A stretch of 9,248 bases of DNA from Candidatus Gastranaerophilales bacterium. GTDB lineage: Bacteria > Cyanobacteriota > Vampirovibrionia > Gastranaerophilales > Gastranaerophilaceae. The translations under genes were made by a program, and so were the position numbers. This document shows positions 1-7,192 of the stretch, piece by piece. Below the pieces are notes generated by a model. That model searched no databases. It was given only the letters and a program-made list of their open reading frames with translations, and was not told the origin of the DNA. The stretch lies in assembly GCA_944323095.1 (NCBI GenBank), contig CALURE010000187.1, forward strand, positions 1 through 9,248, given 5' to 3'. Every line of letters begins with the position of its first letter. Position 1 is the first letter of the stretch.

Positions 1-1230
1 TCTGCTTTGGTAGCACAGATAGACAATTTATTGGCTGGAAATGTTAGTGCTGAGTTGGGACATATAATTTCACTTACGGCAGAAAATGTGTCGATAGACG
101 AAGCGGTAATCAAACAGGTTATTGCAGCACAAATTACAGTTAGTGATTTAATGGCTGGAAGTATTAATACCAATAAATTCGATATAACATCGAAAGATGG
201 TGGAATGAGTATTGAGGGTAATACCATGCAGTTCAAAGATAAAAATGGTAACATCCGCATTCAAATAGGCCGTGACGCCAATGACGAATTTACTTTTGTG
301 TTGTATGACGAAACAGGCACAGGAGTATTGATTGATGCCGACGGTATTAAAGAATCCGCGATATCAGATGGACTTATAAAAACAGATATGGTGTCAGATG
401 GCGCTATTACAGAATCCAAAATTGATAAGACTGGTATTTTGGAATGGACAGATGAAGACGGAAATAAAATCTTTCAAGTCGGCAATATGTATTTTGGTGA
501 CGATAAGTTTGAAGTCTCCTATACACAAACAGTTGAAAAAATCGATACGGTATACGACAGAGTTGATTCGATTGAATCAAAGCTCGGCTCAATTGAATTA
601 ATGGGCGAACAAATTTTTAAAAGTATTCAAGGTACAGTCACACCGTCATCCATAACACTTACGGCAGTAACTAAGAATGGTGCCGAAGTTGGTAACTGGT
701 ATATTGACAATGTGATTAATACGGAATTTGTGTCGCCAGATAAACTTTCTTTTACAATTCCATCATCTTATATGTCTGATAGAGATTCTATTTCAGTTAA
801 AGTAACTGATACAACAGGCGTTCTTTATGATATCCAAACCATTTATTTAATATCGGATTCTGAAGGTACTACTGGACAAGCTGCAATATCAGTTGTGATT
901 ACCAGTGAAAAAGGTACTGTCTTCAATGAAGATACTTCTATTACAGAAACGTTATGTACTTGTACTGTTTATGAAGGAATTAATGAGATTACACCAAATT
1001 CATATACGTGGCAGGTAATTGAAAATGATTCGGGTAGTTGGACTGATATAGGTAACGAGCGAACGATAACGATTCCAATAGAAACTTCTATTATCAGAAA
1101 AAGGTTGCGGTGTCTGGTTGATTTAGACCTTGATTCAGGCGGCGAGTCTACAAAACAGATGAAATATCTATTAGATAATGGTGCTTTATTGACAGATGAA
1201 CTTGGAAATTGTCTTGTAATCTACGAATAG
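1..1230 (+). CDS. Phage tail-tip/baseplate structural protein, C-terminal part (5' partial)
   Basis: The reading frame is open from base 1, so the gene begins upstream; the TTG codon at 7 is internal and has no ribosome-binding site. The visible 409 residues show a repetitive, beta-rich fibre segment (about 1-200) with short phrases such as SDGLIKTDMVSDGAITESKI and FKDKNGNIRIQIG, typical of the distal half of tail-tip proteins whose N-terminus holds a prophage-tail/endopeptidase domain. Two Ig-like segments follow: about 204-290 (GTVTPSSITLTAV) and about 289-377 (SEKGTVFNEDTSITETLCTC). The end, about 390-409, is a short tag with the phrase LLTDELGNCLVIYE, which resembles the ends of other tail proteins. 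I infer that it sits at the tail tip and helps contact the cell surface. It leads a tightly packed run of tail genes. The family assignment is from recalled resemblance; the missing N-terminus prevents certainty. Confidence 0.8.
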   Translation, partial: SALVAQIDNLLAGNVSAELGHIISLTAENVSIDEAVIKQVIAAQITVSDLMAGSINTNKFDITSKDGGMSIEGNTMQFKDKNGNIRIQIGRDANDEFTFVLYDETGTGVLIDADGIKESAISDGLIKTDMVSDGAITESKIDKTGILEWTDEDGNKIFQVGNMYFGDDKFEVSYTQTVEKIDTVYDRVDSIESKLGSIELMGEQIFKSIQGTVTPSSITLTAVTKNGAEVGNWYIDNVINTEFVSPDKLSFTIPSSYMSDRDSISVKVTDTTGVLYDIQTIYLISDSEGTTGQAAISVVITSEKGTVFNEDTSITETLCTCTVYEGINEITPNSYTWQVIENDSGSWTDIGNERTITIPIETSIIRKRLRCLVDLDLDSGGESTKQMKYLLDNGALLTDELGNCLVIYE

Positions 1231-1231
1231 A

Positions 1232-1242
1232 AAAGGGGTGAT
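1232..1242 (+). promoter_or_regulatory. Strong ribosome-binding site fixing the TTG start of the large fibre gene
   Basis: AAAGGGGTGAT matches the anti-Shine-Dalgarno complement closely, lacking only one A. It lies five bases before TTG at 1246. The ATG at 1241-1243 is in a different frame from the long gene and overlaps the site itself, so it is not the start. Confidence 0.8.
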
Positions 1243-1245
1243 GCT

Positions 1246-4200
1246 TTGGTTTTTTCTAGTAATGAATTGGATATGCTTGTATTGCAGAACGGCGAAGATG
1301 GAATCCCTGCTGATTCTAAATATATATGGGTTAAGTATTCTCAAAATGCAAATGGGGATCCGTTGACTGATAATCCAACGGGTGCGGTTTATATAGGTAT
1401 AGCTTATAATAAAGATTCAATTGAAGAATCAAACAATCCAGACGACTATTCTTGGAGTAAAATTCTAGGCGACAAAGGTGAGGATGCCTACACCATCATT
1501 TTATCTAATGAAAATATTTCGTTTTCAGTTTCCTATGAAGATAATTTAGCAATTGGAGATCAATCCTTCACGACTGATGTACGTGTTTTTTATGGTGCAA
1601 CTGAACGTGATGATTTTGTTATAGGTGAGATTGGTTCATCTAATGGCATCACAGTTTCTAAAACGGTTAATTCAGTGACGTTAAGTGTTACAGATAGTAC
1701 CAAGATTACGGCAAAACATGGATATTTTAGAATTCCAATCTCGATAGATGGATTGATATTCTATAAAGATATGTCATGGAATACTGTGCCGCAAGGCGTG
1801 CCGGGTTCAGTAGGTCAGTCAGCATTAAATGTTAGTTTAGGAAATGAAAGTCAAAACATCCCATGTAATAGCGAAGGTGTTACGTTAGAAAGCTTTTTGA
1901 TTGAAATACCTTTTGCTGCTTATGAAGGTTTTAATAAAGTCGCATGTACTGCTTCTGTTGGAGTTCTGCCATCAGGAATTACGCTCGGTCAAAACACTGG
2001 ATCAACTCCAGATACAGACGGTTTAATTATTCTTAATGTTGCCAGAGGGTCTAATCTTGGCGGGGACGAGGTACTACAGGGCAAAGTAGTTATTACATTT
2101 ATTATCGGAGAGAGTGAAGTTATAAAGAATTTTACCTGGACAAAAACAAAAGATGGCGCTACCGGTGAAGCAGGACAATTTACATTGTACTCGCTTGAAT
2201 CGTCTGCTCCGGTTATAAGCAAGACTTTCGAGGATACATTTTCTCCGGAGTCAATTACATTCTCTGCGTATAGTATGGAAGGTAATTCGGGTGATAAAAC
2301 TGAATATTCTGGAATGTTTATTATTGAAGAGTCTACAAACGGCACTACATACGACACTTCATATTTATCTTCTGCCGATGAGCAATCTGTGACGTTCACA
2401 CCAACCTCAATCAATGTAATCAGTATTCGTTGTACATTGTACAAGGCAGGTGGTATTACTTCTGCGTTAGACATATATACCGTTCCAGTTCTAACTGATG
2501 TTGATAATATGCGTCCTATCATAGATGAGATTACTACTTCTATAAGTGGAGTCGAAAGCAAAGTTGATAGCGTTGAAAAATCCATTACTGATAAAGTGTG
2601 GCAGTCTGATATCACTACACAAATTAATAATTACGATAATACGACAGTTAAAATAATTCGTGATCAAGTAGCTGAAACGCAAACTTCTTTAGGAGAAATT
2701 CGGTCTACTGTATCTGATGTACAAACCACGCTTACTACTAAAGCAGACGGTTCTACTGTACAAACTTTGTCAGAAAAGGTATCAAACATCGAGCAAGATG
2801 CAAACGGATTCAGACAGACAGTTGAAGAAAATTATGTTACAAATGACGATCTTGATGAGAATTCAAAAACTCTGCGTTCTGAGTTTAATCAGACAGCCGG
2901 AGAAATTAGTCAAAGCGTAACAGATCTTTCAGGTAATATCACAACTATTACTCAAGATGTAACGGTCATCAAGCAAAGGGTGGAAGATGCAGAAGGAAAC
3001 ATCACCTCTTTAGAGGAGACGGCATCTGGATTAAAAACTCAGGTTGAAAATAATGCGGGTAATATCTCTCGGCTAGAACAAGATGCCGAGGGATTTAAAA
3101 CAACTGTATCTAATACTTATGTAACCAAAGAAAATGCTGTACAATCCACGGATATTTTATATTATTTGTCTACATCTACAACTTCATTAGTTGGCGGAGA
3201 ATGGACTGAAACCGCACCGGAGTGGACAAATGGTAAGTACATGTGGAGTAAAACGAAAACTACATATGCAAATGGTTCGGTTGTTGAAAGTGATCCAACA
3301 TGTATTGCTGGAGCAAAAGGCGAAACTGGAAATGGAATTATATCTACGTCTGTTTCATACCAAGTCTCCACATCAGGCACTTCTGTCCCTACTGGAGAAT
3401 GGAGTGATACCGTACCTACGGTTCCTGCAGGACAGTATTTATGGTGCAAAACTGAAATTATTTATACTAGTGGAGATCCTACAGTTTCATATTCTGTATC
3501 AAAATCAGGAAATGATGGTACAGGTGTTACGATTTTGGGAAGTTATGATTCCGAGGAAGAACTGAAACAAAATCATCCTACGGGAAATAGAGGGGATGCA
3601 TATATTGTTAATGGTAATTTATATGTGTGGGATAGCACACAGTGGAAAAATGTAGGTAGTATCCAAGGCCCTCCGGGTGAAAGTGGAGTTGGTATTGCAT
3701 CAACGGAGATTAGATATCAAGCTTCAAATTCTGGAACAACTACTCCTACAGGAACATGGCAAACATCTATTCCACAGTTATCTGATGGTCAGTATTTATG
3801 GACACGTACAATAATTAATTATACAGATGGTACAGATAGTACATCATATTCTGTTAGTAAAAGCGGAACAGAAGGAACCGGTATTGAATCTATCACATCT
3901 GAATATTATCTTTCCACTTCAAAGGATTCTCCGACTGGTGGATCATGGTCTTCTACAGCTCCGACATGGAGCAATGGAATGTATGTATGGACAAGATCCA
4001 AAATCGTTTATAAAAATCCTGTTTCAACTGAATATACTGAACCAATTTGTGACAGTTCATGGGAAGCTGTGAATGAAGTAAAAGATGACATTGATAATGC
4101 GCAGCAGACAGCCGACGAAGCCGCAGGAAATGCAGCAGAAAACGAGGAACGAATCAGCAATGTTGAATCTTCAATTACTCAATTAGCGGATTCTATTTCT

Positions 4201-4659
4201 ATGCTTGTTACCGATGAAGACGGAAACTCTATGATGGAGCAAACATCAGATGGTTGGAGATTCAATATTAATACAATCACAGATAGTCTGGATGAGACTA
4301 AAGATGCAATCGCAAATGCGGATAGCCAAATATCTGAATTGGATCAAATTACTTCAAATCTTGACTCGTTGGTTAATGATATTACACAAAAAACAGCTTA
4401 TATCACAATGTCTACTGATGATACAGGGAATCCGTGTATCGAGTTGGGAAAACAAGACAGTCCATTCAAGCTTCGAATTACAAACGAGTCAATCGATTTC
4501 GTACAGGACGGGGTTAAAATCGCGTACATTACAAACCGGCAGTTATATATCCAAAGCTCTGTTGTCACAGATGAAATGAAGGTTGGTGCAGGTTCTGGCT
4601 TTATTTGGAAAAAGCGTTCAAACGGAAATATGGGATTGCGCTGGATAGGAGGAAATTGA
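1246..4659 (+). CDS. Large modular phage tail fibre / receptor-binding structural protein
   Basis: This 1137-residue protein starts at TTG, 15 bases after the previous stop. Modules in order: a fibre head rich in aromatics at about 17-80 (YIWVKYS, DDYSWSKI); Ig-like segments at about 80-420, joined by short collagen-like Gly phrases (GEDGIPAD, GVPGSVGQS, GATGEAGQF); a coiled-coil-like stretch at about 425-630 rich in Ser, Thr, Gln and regularly spaced Ile/Val; four tryptophan-rich repeats at about 637-940 with an inserted module at 762-815 (GDAYIVNGNLYVWD, then GPPGESG); a second coiled coil at about 940-1060; and a C-terminal baseplate-type domain (SMLVTDEDGNSMMEQTSDGW near 985, IELGKQDSPFKLRITN, ending LRWIGGN). 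The C-terminal phrases resemble many Clostridia phage proteins. It is likely an extended, probably trimeric, fibre at the tail tip. No transmembrane segment or catalytic motif is evident. Receptor specificity is unknown. Confidence 0.85.
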   Translation: MVFSSNELDMLVLQNGEDGIPADSKYIWVKYSQNANGDPLTDNPTGAVYIGIAYNKDSIEESNNPDDYSWSKILGDKGEDAYTIILSNENISFSVSYEDNLAIGDQSFTTDVRVFYGATERDDFVIGEIGSSNGITVSKTVNSVTLSVTDSTKITAKHGYFRIPISIDGLIFYKDMSWNTVPQGVPGSVGQSALNVSLGNESQNIPCNSEGVTLESFLIEIPFAAYEGFNKVACTASVGVLPSGITLGQNTGSTPDTDGLIILNVARGSNLGGDEVLQGKVVITFIIGESEVIKNFTWTKTKDGATGEAGQFTLYSLESSAPVISKTFEDTFSPESITFSAYSMEGNSGDKTEYSGMFIIEESTNGTTYDTSYLSSADEQSVTFTPTSINVISIRCTLYKAGGITSALDIYTVPVLTDVDNMRPIIDEITTSISGVESKVDSVEKSITDKVWQSDITTQINNYDNTTVKIIRDQVAETQTSLGEIRSTVSDVQTTLTTKADGSTVQTLSEKVSNIEQDANGFRQTVEENYVTNDDLDENSKTLRSEFNQTAGEISQSVTDLSGNITTITQDVTVIKQRVEDAEGNITSLEETASGLKTQVENNAGNISRLEQDAEGFKTTVSNTYVTKENAVQSTDILYYLSTSTTSLVGGEWTETAPEWTNGKYMWSKTKTTYANGSVVESDPTCIAGAKGETGNGIISTSVSYQVSTSGTSVPTGEWSDTVPTVPAGQYLWCKTEIIYTSGDPTVSYSVSKSGNDGTGVTILGSYDSEEELKQNHPTGNRGDAYIVNGNLYVWDSTQWKNVGSIQGPPGESGVGIASTEIRYQASNSGTTTPTGTWQTSIPQLSDGQYLWTRTIINYTDGTDSTSYSVSKSGTEGTGIESITSEYYLSTSKDSPTGGSWSSTAPTWSNGMYVWTRSKIVYKNPVSTEYTEPICDSSWEAVNEVKDDIDNAQQTADEAAGNAAENEERISNVESSITQLADSISMLVTDEDGNSMMEQTSDGWRFNINTITDSLDETKDAIANADSQISELDQITSNLDSLVNDITQKTAYITMSTDDTGNPCIELGKQDSPFKLRITNESIDFVQDGVKIAYITNRQLYIQSSVVTDEMKVGAGSGFIWKKRSNGNMGLRWIGGN
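2788..3129 (+). repeat. Two related segments about 95 residues apart in the fibre coiled coil
   Basis: Residues 515-533 (IEQDANGFRQTVEENYVT) and 610-628 (LEQDAEGFKTTVSNTYVT) of the large fibre protein share the pattern [IL]EQDA-x-GF-x-x-TV-x-x-x-YVT. The region between is Gln/Ser/Thr-rich with regularly spaced Ile/Val/Leu, as in phage fibre stalks. The copies have diverged at DNA level, so this is an old internal duplication or a recurring stalk motif. The feature spans from the start of the first copy to the end of the second. Confidence 0.6.
3154..4065 (+). repeat. Four Trp-rich repeats of about 60-65 residues in the fibre protein
   Basis: The repeats cover residues about 637-698, 699-761, 816-880 and 881-940. 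They follow the pattern Y-x-x-S-x-S, then G-x-W, then P, then G-x-Y-x-W-x-(R/K), then a Tyr-rich strand and a Gly-rich turn. The aligned tryptophans are W653/W667, W719/W733, W838/W852 and W901/W915, always 14 residues apart. Copies 2 and 3 both end with the phrase YSVSKSG and a short Gly-rich link. Between copies 2 and 3 lies an unrelated segment of about 54 residues (762-815). The aromatic pairs suggest surface-binding modules, possibly for glycans, but that role is inferred. Confidence 0.8.
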
Positions 4660-4663
4660 ATAA

Positions 4664-6454
4664 ATGGCTAATGCATATGGTAATACAACTGGTACTGCTA
4701 ATTCAAAGTTTCGTGTTGTATTAGAATATACTGCTAGTAATCTTGGTAACGGATATTACCAATATAAGTACAGATATTATGTACAAGTTACTACCGGAAA
4801 TTTCTATGGGACTTCTTTAACACGGTCTTGGGGAAGTAATATAACAATTAATGGTACTGGTAAATATGGATACTCAGGATACGCTACAAAAAATGTAGCA
4901 TATGGAGCAAATTTTACGCTAGGTTCAACGCTGTATGCACAATACACGGGCTCACAGACATATAGATCAGAGATAGCTGGAAACAAGGTTATTGCAAAAG
5001 TTCCAAAGCCAACCTATGCGGTTAAGTATAATGCAAATGGCGGTACAGGGGCTCCTGGTCAGCAGACCAAGACCTACGGGACAACACTTAAGTTGTCTAC
5101 GACGAAACCGACAAGAACTGGCTATACATTTCAAGGATGGGGTACATCTTCTGGTGACACATCAGTTAATTATGCTGCAGGGGCAAATTATACAGCTAAT
5201 GCATCCATTACATTGTATGCAATATGGAAAGCAAATACATATACAGTTACGTATGATGCTAATGGTGGCTCTGGTGCACCCGGAAAGCAAACTAAAACAT
5301 ACGGTGTTACTTTAGTTCTAACCTCTTCTATACCAACGAGAACTAATTATAACTTCATTGGATGGGGAACATCGGCCGCATCGACTACAGTGGCATATGA
5401 ACCCGGATCAAATTATACTGGAAATTCAGCTATTACACTATATGCAATATGGTCGTTAGCATACGTAAAACCTATTATTGAAATAACATCATTGGATCGA
5501 TGCACATCATCCGGCACGTATACGGATGACGGTACCTATGCGAAAATTATATTTAATTGGTCTACCGAATATCCTGTGAGTTCCATGAAAGTAGAATACA
5601 AGCTTTCAACGTCAAGTTCTTGGATTAGTGGTGGGAGCATTAGTGCTTCAGGAACGAGCGGGACTTCCCAAAAAATATTCGGAGGTTCGTTGGATTCGGA
5701 ATCACAATATAATGTAATGATTACAGTGGCTGATTCAAATGGAAGCTCGATCGCTATTAAAACTCTTGGTGCTATGACCTTTGAAATCGATTTTTTAAGT
5801 GGTGGTAAAGGCGTAGCCATTGGGAAACCTGCGACAAATAAAGGATTTGAAGTGGCTTACGATACTGTATTTGAAAAAAACATATCATTTTCAATAAATT
5901 CTGTACTTTCAATTCCTGACATTGGAACGGATCTTTTAGGGTTTAATAACTCAGTTCCAGGAGTATATCGTCCTACAATACTAGATGATATCGCGTTGGA
6001 TAATGGAAAATGGCTTCAAGGCAAGCTGACGGGTGGGTATTTTACAAATATTTTAAGAATGAATGCCTCAAATCAGGTTGAACTTAACTGGACCAGTGGT
6101 GGTCTAAAAGGTCGCGTAATGAAAGAACTCTGGACGGGGACTTGGACGAGTGGAAGTCTGACAATTAGCGAACTACCGTTTTATAATATTCTTTTGATTG
6201 GTGTCAGTGACACTGCCGGAGATTCGAGCGAAAACCGTTTTATAGCGGCGTATCGATCCGTAACTAATGTATTCTCTGGGATAGGGGTATCTCCGCTTGG
6301 AAACAACGATACTCGTCTCATAGTTGCGTCATTCGCTTCCAGCGGAACGAGTTTGAGCTATAACTATGGCGTACGACATATTGTTTTGAATAGCTCTGGT
6401 GTTACATCAATCAAAGACAACCGAAAAGTATACAGTATTTATGGTTTACTATAA
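4664..6454 (+). CDS. DUF859-like phage minor structural protein with two InlB B-type repeats
   Basis: This 596-residue protein starts at ATG four bases after the previous stop. Its AGGAGG site (4647-4652) lies inside the end of the upstream gene. Residues 1-115 form a Tyr/Gly/Thr-rich beta region typical of the DUF859 N-terminus. Residues 118-263 hold two Listeria-Bacteroides (Flg_new/InlB B) repeats. Residues about 267-390 are a beta-rich region ending in the phrase FEIDFLSGGKGVAIGKP (373-389), which I recall as the conserved DUF859 signature. The C-terminus from about 486 (KELWTGTWTSGS) resembles a phage fibre head domain. It is a probable virion protein at the tail tip, likely a host-binding fibre; the two coupled repeats suggest adhesion to the cell surface. 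No enzyme motif or membrane segment is visible. An alternative is a lower baseplate protein rather than the true receptor binder. Confidence 0.8.
   Translation: MANAYGNTTGTANSKFRVVLEYTASNLGNGYYQYKYRYYVQVTTGNFYGTSLTRSWGSNITINGTGKYGYSGYATKNVAYGANFTLGSTLYAQYTGSQTYRSEIAGNKVIAKVPKPTYAVKYNANGGTGAPGQQTKTYGTTLKLSTTKPTRTGYTFQGWGTSSGDTSVNYAAGANYTANASITLYAIWKANTYTVTYDANGGSGAPGKQTKTYGVTLVLTSSIPTRTNYNFIGWGTSAASTTVAYEPGSNYTGNSAITLYAIWSLAYVKPIIEITSLDRCTSSGTYTDDGTYAKIIFNWSTEYPVSSMKVEYKLSTSSSWISGGSISASGTSGTSQKIFGGSLDSESQYNVMITVADSNGSSIAIKTLGAMTFEIDFLSGGKGVAIGKPATNKGFEVAYDTVFEKNISFSINSVLSIPDIGTDLLGFNNSVPGVYRPTILDDIALDNGKWLQGKLTGGYFTNILRMNASNQVELNWTSGGLKGRVMKELWTGTWTSGSLTISELPFYNILLIGVSDTAGDSSENRFIAAYRSVTNVFSGIGVSPLGNNDTRLIVASFASSGTSLSYNYGVRHIVLNSSGVTSIKDNRKVYSIYGLL
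5015..5452 (+). repeat. Tandem pair of Listeria-Bacteroides (Flg_new / InlB B) repeats
   Basis: Residues 118-188 and 193-263 of the DUF859-like protein repeat with a 75-residue period. Each copy has Y-[ND]-A-N-G-G-[TS]-G-A-P-G, then QTKTYG, a PTRT-x-Y-x-F-x-GWGTS segment, and an ending TLYAIW. This order is the standard signature of the family found in bacterial surface adhesins and some phage proteins. The copies differ at many DNA positions while conserving protein, so the duplication is not recent or has been under selection. Confidence 0.88.
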
Positions 6455-6460
6455 AGGAGG
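6453..6460 (+). promoter_or_regulatory. Ribosome-binding site fixing the ATG at 6468
   Basis: AAAGGAGG overlaps the stop codon of the upstream gene and lies seven bases before ATG at 6468. It rules out the upstream in-frame GTG at 6399, which would overlap the preceding gene by 56 bases and has no such site. Confidence 0.85.
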
Positions 6461-6467
6461 AGTCAAA

Positions 6468-7091
6468 ATGTATGTATCACTGGATGAAAACGGACGAATC
6501 TGCGCATCTACCAGTAAAGAAGAATATGCAGAAGGGATGACCGAATTTGAGTTTCCTGATGATTTCGATTTCTCGCAACAGGATAGTTATCGGATCGTGG
6601 ATAAGGAATTGATATTTGATCCAGTTCCAATCTCAGATGCTCAAAAAGAAGTGGAACGAAGTATCGTAAGGCAGAGTCAGTTTCAAACCGTTGCTGTCTT
6701 ATTTATAAATGCAAATACGAAAGCGCTTACAGATGAACAGGCGTTATCCGTATCTCTCTTGATTGACGAATGGGTAAAAGATACTTTTTACGAGAAAGAT
6801 CAGATTATTAGATATAAAGACGAGTTATATCGAATTGGTCAGGATCATACGTCACAGGAGATTTATCCGCCTGACTCGAAAGGGGTAACAGCTTTATATT
6901 CTCATATAACAATCGACGAAGAAACCGGTTATGAAGAGTGGAAACCTTGGGATGGAGTATCGGGTATATATCAGACAGACCAACCTGTAATAGATCCGAA
7001 CGATGGACAGATTTATATTTCTAAGATCCCGAATAATGTTTGGGGGCCACCGAGTCAACAGCCAACCTATTGGGATTTATATGAAAAGTAA
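6468..7091 (+). CDS. Phage tail accessory protein with two CBM5/12-like carbohydrate-binding modules
   Basis: The protein has 207 residues. Residues 1-50 form a short beta/acidic N-terminal segment with YRIVDKELIFDP near its end. An alpha-helical linker follows (about 55-100) with ALTDEQALSVSLLIDEW. The first module is at about 102-145 (W102, Y108, then LYRIGQDHTSQ), and a second at about 155-205 contains WKPWDGVSGIYQ, GQIYISKIPNNVWGPP and ends WDLYEK. The pair matches the chitin-binding type CBM5/12 fold arrangement (Y-x-x-x-D/G, LYR-x-x-x-HTSQ; then VWxP) as recalled from many Clostridia phage proteins of this size. It probably decorates the tail fibre and binds cell-wall sugars; no catalytic residues are apparent. 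It is the last gene before the endolysin and shares the tight spacing of the tail operon. The N-terminal function is unknown. Confidence 0.75.
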   Translation: MYVSLDENGRICASTSKEEYAEGMTEFEFPDDFDFSQQDSYRIVDKELIFDPVPISDAQKEVERSIVRQSQFQTVAVLFINANTKALTDEQALSVSLLIDEWVKDTFYEKDQIIRYKDELYRIGQDHTSQEIYPPDSKGVTALYSHITIDEETGYEEWKPWDGVSGIYQTDQPVIDPNDGQIYISKIPNNVWGPPSQQPTYWDLYEK

Positions 7092-7119
7092 AAAATAATT
7101 ATAGTTTTTTAATTTATAT

Positions 7120-7159
7120 AAAAGAACGTATTTTCGTTTTTCGTTAATGCGTTCTTTTT
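7120..7159 (+). terminator. Hairpin between the tail operon and the endolysin, terminator-like
   Basis: A 13-bp stem pairs 7120-7132 with 7146-7158 (arms AAAAGAACGTATT and AATGCGTTCTTTT, one G-T pair) around a 13-base loop. A short T-rich run follows (7155-7164, broken by one A). The stem is AT-rich and so weaker than the terminator at 8349. It could act as a partial terminator, a processing site or an attenuator setting how much endolysin mRNA follows the tail genes. Confidence 0.6.
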
Positions 7160-7177
7160 ATTTATTACAAATTTTTG

Positions 7178-7184
7178 AAAGGAG
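7178..7184 (+). promoter_or_regulatory. Ribosome-binding site fixing the endolysin ATG at 7193
   Basis: AAAGGAG lies eight bases before ATG at 7193. The upstream in-frame start at 7175 would place this site inside the coding sequence and lacks its own site, so 7193 is preferred. It gives a protein beginning MAHIFVIAGHGAG, the expected Amidase_3 beginning. Confidence 0.85.
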
Positions 7185-7192
7185 ATTTTATT

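Noticed and set aside
1989..2615. 208-codon - strand frame opposite the large fibre gene
   Set aside because: It is antisense to a well-supported gene, its protein matches no known family by eye, and its length is explained by codon bias of the + strand gene.
3154..4659. Diversity-generating retroelement target in the fibre gene
   Set aside because: No reverse transcriptase or template repeat is present in the window, and the repeats differ by ordinary divergence rather than adenine-specific changes.
6399..6467. Upstream in-frame GTG extension of the tail accessory gene
   Set aside because: It overlaps the preceding gene, has no ribosome-binding site, and ATG 6468 has AAAGGAGG seven bases before it.
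7090..7110. A-run/T-run pairing just after the tail accessory gene
   Set aside because: It is a purely A-T stem of six pairs with a nine-base loop, too weak to call a terminator separately from the hairpin at 7120.
7094..7122. Possible promoter with TATAAA at 7117-7122 for the endolysin
   Set aside because: No -35-like sequence at proper spacing (AATAAT instead), no extended -10, and it lies within the hairpin; AT-rich DNA gives such matches by chance.
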